NCBI RefSeq assembly: GCF_002999335.1
Contig: NW_020312313.1
Span: 1-13,311 of the forward strand
Origin: Cyclospora cayetanensis
Taxonomy: Eukaryota; Apicomplexa; Conoidasida; Eucoccidiorida; Eimeriidae
DNA: 13,311 bases
Direction of reading: 5' to 3'
This document shows positions 7,136 to 13,311 of this stretch, one piece after another; the stretch's first letter is position 1; every line of letters begins with the position of its first letter. The translations under genes were made by a program, and so were the position numbers. The notes below the pieces were generated by a model. That model was not told the origin of the DNA and ran no database searches. It saw nothing but the letters and a program-made list of their open reading frames with translations.

Positions 7136-9006
7136 CTTAAGGCGGAAAATGTATTTCCTGCTGCCCCTGCAACAATCCATCGTCCCCTCTTGTAACCACG
7201 CAGAACACGTGCACTTTTAGAGCAAGTAGCATAAGATTGTTTACAATACTGATAATTTCTCCTCATTACATCAGAGACGCAAAATTAGAGAGCACAACAG
7301 GCGTGGTCCTAGCAAAAGCTTGTCTACTTAGTAAACAAATATGGTGCGCACAAGAATGTACATGCTACTTTCACGCTTGCATTGAGGTGTGCAAAGCACT
7401 GATAAGCAGACTTGCTGGTGTACACACATCTACGCAAAGCGGGCTCTGCATCCAAGCACCACCTTCTTTACAAGTTCGCACATTTAGTCCGCAGATACTG
7501 TAAAACAAACAAGGTGATTCAGTGCACTTTTCATTCATTTTCCCACAGGCAAATAGATGTCTGCATCATTTGCAGAGGATATGATGCCTCAATAATCAAG
7601 GAGCATGGTTACAGATGCGGCCGCTAAACACGCCATCAGCACGCAGCATCTGCTGTTTTTAGATAGGCCACAAAGCCTTCAGCGAACGTATGCTTAGCCT
7701 TTCCCAATCATGCTTACCTTCGAGTATACCAAAACGCTATGCATTATAACCGTAGGGTATGATGCTCTTGGATAATACTGCTACAATGCCTTTTGCCTAG
7801 AAGCTGATTGCATACTGATCGGTATTGTGCATGGTGAGATTCCCATTTGGGGGCTTTTTGGTCAGTGGGGGTAGCGCTGGCGGTTTGGACAAGAACTAGA
7901 TTACGCTACTGGGTCACTTAAAGGCTTGCATTGCTCAGCCATTTGTCAGTAAGGTGCCACGCAAAACTATGTTCTCAACATATGATTGATGGTGGAACAG
8001 TGCTGGACGCTCACCAGCAACGCTAGGCGCACCTCCAACGTGCTGGAACATTAGGTTTGGTGCAAGAAATCATATTCATTTGCTCCTGAGTGTCATGAAC
8101 GTGCAATTCGTCAAGCCCTCAAGCCTCAATAAAACCTGGAAATCAACAAGGTAACTATATTCGTAGCACGGTGCCAATGGCGTACACGTACATTACACCA
8201 GTGGAGGAGCCAATCAGTTGCACTCAGCAATGTGCTTACACGTTAGAGCAAACCAAGCGTATGGCCCTCTTGTGGCTTGACACAAAGATCCACAGCGTTG
8301 CGGTTCCACCGTGAGGCATGCAAAATAACGAGCCATATTGCATTTTCTGAAGCGCTCTTCTCCCAGTTAATATTGTAATCGGCGTGTCGTAGATAGAATG
8401 TGCACAAAAGATATATCTGTCTAAATTACAGCGGCTCGCAGTCTGTACGCTTGAAAAACCACACGGCTGCATGTGCTGATCCGGCTAATAAGAATAATAG
8501 AAGCCTTATTTATGTGTCTGTTTGCAAATGTATAGGCAAGCATAGTCTTTCTCCTCCATTCTACGGGTAATGTGTCCTTTCTGTAGATGTAAAGTACTGA
8601 AAATGAATAGAAGATGCTGTAAGAGCGGTACAGCAAGGACTGAAAGGTCCACTAGCCTACTGACATACGGGCGAGCAACAAGCAAATACTTCATGGAATG
8701 ATGCATGTGGAATGCTTGTAGACGCTGTACATCTCTTACGGGCCTTTGCAGATGCTCCACAAACAATCCGAAACCACGTATCCGTAGTGAGATTGAGACG
8801 ACCCTGCCCAAATTATGAATAAACCTGAGACACGTCGGAGCCGCAGGACATATGCAGCGAAAGCACATTGCCTGTTAAAGTGCTAAATAGGCTCACACTG
8901 GTGCGCGACCTAGCTGTAGCCCAACAGCTGAAGTCCTGCCCGTCGTAGAGTTAAGTGAATAATAGAGATAAGTTTCCAACCATCTTGTTCTGATCTCTAG
9001 CTTTGA
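7136..9006. other. Unassigned stretch, no recognisable gene
   Basis: Frames of 70-120 codons occur on both strands (plus 7237-7503 and 7412-7627; minus 8868-8506 and 8472-8236), but none shows a motif or composition I can place. The two minus frames share a phase and might be pieces of one decayed gene, which is the only hint of structure. No tRNA, simple repeat or clear terminal inverted repeat for the neighbouring Tc1-like element was found. Confidence 0.6.
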
Positions 9007-9829
9007 GTGAGAACAGGCACTGAGCTAAAAGGTTTTTGGCATTCCATAACTGTGTTGATGGCGCCAAAACATACACTGGAGAAAATTGTACACTTAGGGA
9101 AGAGGCCGGCGAATTCACCAGGTAGGATAGTATGCTTAACAAAAGTAGAAGAGCCCTGTAAAATTCTAGGTAGACCTCGGAAATTATGTTCACCCCCGGT
9201 AGCACGTGAACCTCTGCTGAAGTAAGCAGCAACGTGCAGGCCTTCCTATCTGTAACTGCTTCTACACGAATGATTGATTGCACCTATCACTGTCATAGCC
9301 TCACCGTCACAACATCACACATCATTACTGCTCCTGTTAACATCACTGTTCCTCTCTGACCAATCATTGCTTCAGTCCTTTCAAGCGCACTTGGTCCAGC
9401 TGCCCCACTGATGGACGAACTATAAACTACTCAGAAAATCGGTGATCTTTGCAAATCTGTCGTTCACCATAAACTCACAGCACAGGCGGGACATTTTTCT
9501 CCTGCAGTTCTTCTGCCGTCTGCTCCTACGTTCGCATTCCAAGATCTCGTTACTGCCCTGAACTAGAAGAGAGCTGTACGCACCTACATTGCAGCGCGTT
9601 ATTGATGTCCTGAATCTAGGCCTCATTGCTGAAGTTTGTAAACGCCCCACCGGTGTTGTGCATAAGTGTAAAAATGAAGGCCTCCCAGCTCAGTGCGGCT
9701 AATCATGGTATGCATCTCAAAGCCCTGTATAGATTTTTAACATTCGCATGCGAGCAACATCACATTTTCACACAGTTGGCGGCTCATACTAAATTACCAC
9801 AACACATGACATGGACTGACGCATAAACG
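9007..9829 (+). pseudogene. Tc1/mariner-family transposase relic
   Basis: The frame opens at ATG 9007 with MRTGTELKGF, then HTLEKIVHLGKRPANSPGRI and ILGRPRKL. This is the paired-type HTH of Tc1 transposases ending in the G-R-P-R-K hook. After three stops the same frame reads WTNYKLLRKSVIFANLSFTI (from 9412), the strand that should hold the first catalytic Asp (V-I-F-S-D-E); Asp-Glu is Asn-Leu here. LQRVIDVLNLGLI (about 9590) is the Y-x-x-V-L-x-x-x-L block. One frame over, FVNAPP (about 9635-9652) is the D-N-A-P block with Asp changed to Val. Back in the first frame WYASQSP (9706-9726) is the W-P-A-x-S-P-D-L-N block, broken by a TAG (9730). About 270 codons against a usual 340, so there are internal deletions. 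No terminal inverted repeats found. It would act by DDE cut-and-paste into TA sites. Confidence 0.8.
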
Positions 9830-10080
9830 CCTCCAAGAGATATGCATACAGTGTGAAGAAGTAGCTCACAATACACAAAATTATTGGATTCGTATCCCGT
9901 TGCGTTTGGTTTTCGTAACAAGTCAAAGGATATTTATTCGAAGTAAAACTTCACCTCGACGGTATAAATATGCATTCCTGCTACTAACACATGTGCTAGC
10001 TTCAATAAGCCGATCGCAGCCTCTCTGAGTCGTCTAAGAATGGTATTCTAACTGGATACGCTCTTTCCTGGTCACGCAAT

Positions 10081-10470
10081 GTGCAGAAGCGCACACACCT
10101 TGACTTTGAACCCAGGGCAGGCTCAAGTGTTTCAGGTACGGTGCAGCCACACCAATACACATCGTTTTTAGGGTCTCGAAGTATGAAGTATGCACACAGC
10201 AAGCTTGTGAACTGGGAAACAACTGGGACTATCTTCAAACAAAAACCACAAAGCAAAGCTACGTCCGCAGGCACACCAGTCGTCTTCATGCCACATTCAC
10301 GCATTCAACGCAAGGCCCAACCTCGAAAGGAAAACCCGAAATACAGCACAGATGTGGTGCACACGTCTGCACAAACGCACGACTGTCAACATCAAGAAGA
10401 CCAGCACCACCACTATCAACTGCGAAACATCTGCCACTTCATGAATTCTGCTGCACACGGAAACCGATGA
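10081..10470 (+). other. 129-codon open frame of unknown status
   Basis: The longest ATG-started frame outside the tandem repeat. The predicted product is hydrophilic and basic, rich in Gln, His, Ser and Thr, especially near its end (QTHDCQHQEDQHHHYQLRN). No signal peptide, membrane segment or known motif is visible. The composition may simply reflect the A/C-rich strand, in which CAN and ACN codons are frequent and stops (which need T) are rare. I regard it as probably non-coding. Confidence 0.2.
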
Positions 10471-11064
10471 AGAACAGCAAATCATACAGGAACTAGAGAA
10501 AACGCTCTTATCTTATTGCAAACATCCTCAAAACCACAAACGCAGGCTGTAGTGGAGGCATACACATCCATTACACAATAATTGCTGCCGCCTACCCGTA
10601 CCAAAACCGTGCGTTGCAAGCGCAGCCTCACTCTGTGGATCGCCCCAACGCAGCCACGCATGAGCGACAGCGTGACATGACCACATATCCCGCATCAAAG
10701 CTAAAATCGGAATGTGAAAAGCTGCAGCGGCTCCATGGTGCTCGAATTTTCTGGCCAGATTTGGCGCTAGAGTACATGCTGATCTTCGCTCGCGGGCATT
10801 GATCTTACATGTCACATTGACAGTTCCTGGCGATACACTTTGCGGAGGGTCTACAATGCAATCAGCATTTGACCATATGCCAACCGAAGGCTGCTGGACA
10901 CTAACAACGGAATCTCAAGTGGTGACAAATGTCTATGCATACGAGGTGTGACCCATGCTCAATGGGCTGCTACCAGCGGCTTTTCACATAGGGTCCCCAA
11001 CTCCATGCCTTCGAGTAGACTTCTAGTTCAAACTATTGCCGGAAATTTCTAGCCATCCTGCACC

Positions 11065-11082
11065 AACGCATAATAATGCGTT
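11065..11082. repeat. 7-bp inverted repeat, 4-base loop
   Basis: AACGCAT and ATGCGTT are perfectly complementary around AATA. It stands alone in unassigned sequence and has no T-tract or neighbour that would suggest a terminator. Confidence 0.6.
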
Positions 11083-11539
11083 TGTGTACTTTTGCTGATT
11101 CTGAAGAGGTGAGCATGGGGCCTGCGTGCGCTATGAGGCTTCAAATTGCCCACCGAGAATAAAACCTTCTGTCCAAAAGTCTCACTGGGTCAGAAGCAGC
11201 TAGTAGCAACAGCATTCGCTAGCACCACGTTTATGCGTTACACAGGTGGGCGCATGCCTTTAGCTTATGACCAGACAGAATGCAAACAAATTGTCATCAG
11301 AATCCTGCACAACTGACAGACTAGCCCACTGCAGGCCGTCCTGAAGTGCGCACAAGAGCAAGTTGAATTAGGTGGGTAAATAGCGCACAGACACAGAGAT
11401 GATTTGTGATACTGTGTTTCTGCATAGAATTAGCAAGAGGATACCATGTTTCATGCTACACATCTTCTCGCAACCCATTCCTTTGACGGTCGTCGTTACA
11501 ACATGCGTCTAAACATAAGTAGGCAAAAACATTGCTGGC

Positions 11540-12424
11540 AGGCTGAATACACGTAGAAAAGCAGCTGACAGCAGCCGCAGCTGCAGCACACTTTAAAAAG
11601 GAGTTCTTCGAGTACACTGAAGAGGAAGCACTTCTCTTACCCTTCAGCTAGAGCGAAAACATGGAACGAAACCGCAACGTACAAGTGCAAGCAGATATTC
11701 ATTTCATCGGTACGGAGCCAGACCAATTGAACGGCAAAAACGTATGCGTATCCGCCATAATGGCAACCCATGCTACTCAGAGCACTCCCCAAAATGTAGT
11801 TACACATTTTGAGGACCTATGCTTACCCAAACACCTTATGTACCATGCAAACGCTTGACAGCCCCCAAACCAATTCAGCGTGGACTCGTGGGCACTAGCC
11901 AATGTGGGCATGCTAGAACCACTTGACTGCTATCGGGAATGGGCATCAAAACTCCATACGCTGAAAACACATGAGTACTGCTCCAAAACTGAGCCAGGGA
12001 ACAATATCCCACATTTAATAAGGCACCACTCCGGTTGGCTCCATACTGGCATATCCACTGCAATAAATGGTACGGATATTGGTCGTCTGAGCACATGCAA
12101 CTCGACAAGACGACACGTGCACAGCTTTACTCAGCAGACGCGCACATTTCAGCGCCTACCATAGACACCGACGACTCAACAACGTCCTGCCTGAGTCGCC
12201 TAAACGCACGAACGCCTGCGTGGCTAATCCTTAAAACCGGGAGCACAAATCTCAAGCGCCCGAGACGCCAAACAACACATAAGACACATTGCCGCCCTGT
12301 CCGGACCCACACCCAAACCGCATTTGGCTTGCACAAACACTTGCTGGACATCGTCAACGCAGACCGGCATTAGCAAATGCACACCATCAGAGCATATCCA
12401 GCACAATCTACAACAGTGAAACAT
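11540..12424. repeat. Tandem repeat, copy 1 (unit about 887 bp)
   Basis: This block is homologous to 12425-13311. Landmarks recur 886-889 bases apart: catgcaaa (11844 and 12730); the segment around gctagaaccacttgac (11913) and gctagaactactcaag (12802); gagcacatgcaa (12090 and 12979); gtcgcctaaacgca (12195 and 13086); and the 86-base end 12339-12424. Identity is obvious but low over most of the unit, weakest in the first ~250 bases, so the left edge is approximate. The repeat contains open frames (plus 12035-12373, 112 codons; plus 11661-11858). These are not kept open in copy 2, so I take the repeat as non-coding. Confidence 0.85.
12339..12424. repeat. 86-bp near-identical core, first occurrence
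   Basis: Matches 13226-13311 at 85 of 86 positions (T at 12417 against C at 13304). It begins acttgctggacatcg and ends gcgaaacat/gtgaaacat. Immediately to the left the two copies diverge sharply (cacaaac against cacaaaccc, then scattered matches), so identity falls off at about 12338. Confidence 0.95.
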
Positions 12425-13311
12425 CAAAGAACTACAGCCAGTCGAAGGTGCTCAGCCTCTGCTGAACCAGGATGCCGCTCGGTCCTCCAATTGTTGTTTT
12501 CAGATTCCGCCACTGAAACGAGTGGTTCTAAACACCAACTAGTGAAACAATTTTCTAGTGCAGTGTGCAGCAGACTGCTCCCCGTGCGACTGCACAAAAC
12601 AGTGCTAGCCACCCACTGCAACACACAAGCTAGGTGCTGGCCTGAGCCTACATGCATTGGCTGCAGGAAAAATCACCATTTGTACCCCACATCTGTCGAC
12701 GCAGAGAGCGTGCTTCCTGAGTCATGCAGCATGCAAATGTTCACCAGACTCCATATCAATAACGAATCAAAGCGACGGCAAGCGCTAGCAGATGTGCTCG
12801 TGCTAGAACTACTCAAGTCTCATGAGCCAAGGAGAAGAGAGAGTTCATAAGCTGAAACAACTGACCTCTTCTCCAAAACACGGCACAGGAAACATATCTA
12901 AATACACCGTACGAAGCGCTAATTGCGCGTAGCCCATCCTTCCATAAGAAAGTATATAACCACTACTGATATTGTTGCTGTGAGCACATGCAATACGACA
13001 GGAAGACACCAGCGCAGATTTAGGCACAGGAACCGTACTGTCACTGAAGTTGACAACCTGCCAACTCAGCATCCTCCTGCCACAGTCGCCTAAACGCAAA
13101 GACGCCCGCGAGTCTCCACTAACACTCCGCACCACATGTCTCAAGAACCGGTGCTACCAAACAACACAAACAACACATTTCCGCCTTGTGTTAAGAAACA
13201 TTCCACACTGGTCTTGCACAAACCCACTTGCTGGACATCGTCAACGCAGACCGGCATTAGCAAATGCACACCATCAGAGCATATCCAGCACAATCTACAA
13301 CAGCGAAACAT
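12425..13311. repeat. Tandem repeat, copy 2 (runs to window end)
   Basis: Second copy of the ~887-bp unit, abutting copy 1 and ending exactly at the window edge, so further copies may follow outside. A 157-codon plus frame (12377-12850) spans the junction between copies. Its product is Cys-, Ser- and Thr-rich, has no domain I know, and has no open counterpart in copy 1. Copy 2 differs from copy 1 by many substitutions and small indels except in its last 86 bases. Confidence 0.85.
13226..13311. repeat. 86-bp near-identical core, second occurrence
   Basis: Partner of 12339-12424 at a distance of 887 bases, with one mismatch. It reaches the last base of the window, so its true right end cannot be seen; the match may continue. 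Confidence 0.95.

Larger units (their letters stand above)
9830..11539. other. A/C-rich unassigned stretch
   Basis: The plus strand is rich in A and C. It contains a 129-codon frame (10081-10470; see next entry) and shorter ones, including 10614-10802. The frame from about 10700 to 10950 with ILHVTLTVPGDTLCGGSTMQ is also open for a while. None is recognisable. A 7-bp inverted repeat, AACGCAT/ATGCGTT with loop AATA, is at 11065-11082. I see no transposon ends, RNA genes or long repeats. Confidence 0.55.

Noticed and set aside
8236..8472. Minus-strand frame faintly like a piggyBac DDE segment (D-R-Y, then a W and K-R strand)
   Set aside because: The resemblance is a few scattered residues without a definite motif; kept only as an unassigned frame.
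10400..10431. Possible third copy of the 86-bp core end (ccagcacc ... gcgaaacat)
   Set aside because: Only the last ~20 bases match well and the distance is not a multiple of 887; it could be chance in A/C-rich sequence.
11453..11540. Possible end of an earlier tandem unit (cattgctgg near 11531)
   Set aside because: The match is about nine bases and the 86-bp core is absent where a third copy would need it.
12377..12850. 157-codon plus-strand frame as a real gene
   Set aside because: It crosses the junction of two tandem-repeat copies, has no known domain, and its counterpart in the other copy is not open.
1..13311. CRISPR array, tRNA, rRNA, bacterial operon or phage genes
   Set aside because: No regularly spaced short repeats, cloverleaf-like segments, rRNA cores, ribosome binding sites or long intact frames were found.

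Overview
This looks like eukaryotic nuclear DNA, probably intergenic and repeat-rich. I see no prokaryotic operon, ribosome binding site, rRNA or tRNA. No intact protein-coding gene is recognisable, and every reading frame I can identify belongs to a decayed transposable element. The host cannot be named from this window. A chromodomain-bearing Ty3/Gypsy element together with a Tc1-like element and a tyrosine recombinase points to a protist, alga, oomycete or fungus more than to anything specific. Base composition is roughly balanced, and strand composition switches along the window. The + strand is G/T-rich at the left end, pyrimidine-rich around 3.9-5.9 kb, and A/C-rich from about 9.8 kb to the end.

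Region 1 (about 1-5965, minus strand) is an old but structurally almost complete chromovirus (Ty3/Gypsy LTR retrotransposon with a C-terminal chromodomain). Read from high to low coordinates it shows: a candidate LTR end and tRNA primer-binding site (5949-5965), Gag with a zinc-knuckle relic (about 5640-4842), an aspartic protease relic (about 4660-4590), reverse transcriptase (about 3555-2755), RNase H (about 2754-2296), integrase with HHCC finger and catalytic core (about 1920-1130), a GPY/F module (about 961-760), a chromodomain (658-563), the Pol C-terminus (stop at 314), a purine-rich tract and the start of the 3' LTR (204 down to the window edge). Many stops and frameshifts make it a pseudogene throughout. 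The domains occur in the canonical order and spacing, so the identification does not depend on any one motif.

Region 2 (about 5966-7135) has an unassigned stretch that should hold the 5' LTR, then a plus-strand relic resembling the catalytic domain of a eukaryotic tyrosine recombinase (Crypton/DIRS type), ending in an LGHSN box. Region 3 (7136-9006) holds nothing I can name. Region 4 (9007 to about 9829, plus strand) is a broken Tc1/mariner-family transposase, with the HTH part well preserved and the DDE residues lost. Region 5 (9830 to about 11540) is A/C-rich and unassigned, with a 129-codon open frame of unknown meaning. Region 6 (about 11540-13311) is two diverged copies of a tandem unit of about 887 bp. 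The last 86 bp of each copy are nearly identical while the rest is strongly diverged.

Overall the window is a graveyard of at least three mechanistically different mobile elements (DDE integrase/RT, tyrosine recombinase, DDE cut-and-paste transposase) plus a tandem repeat. I found no evidence of a new functional system. The most unusual features are the sharp identity step in the tandem repeat and the recombinase relic.
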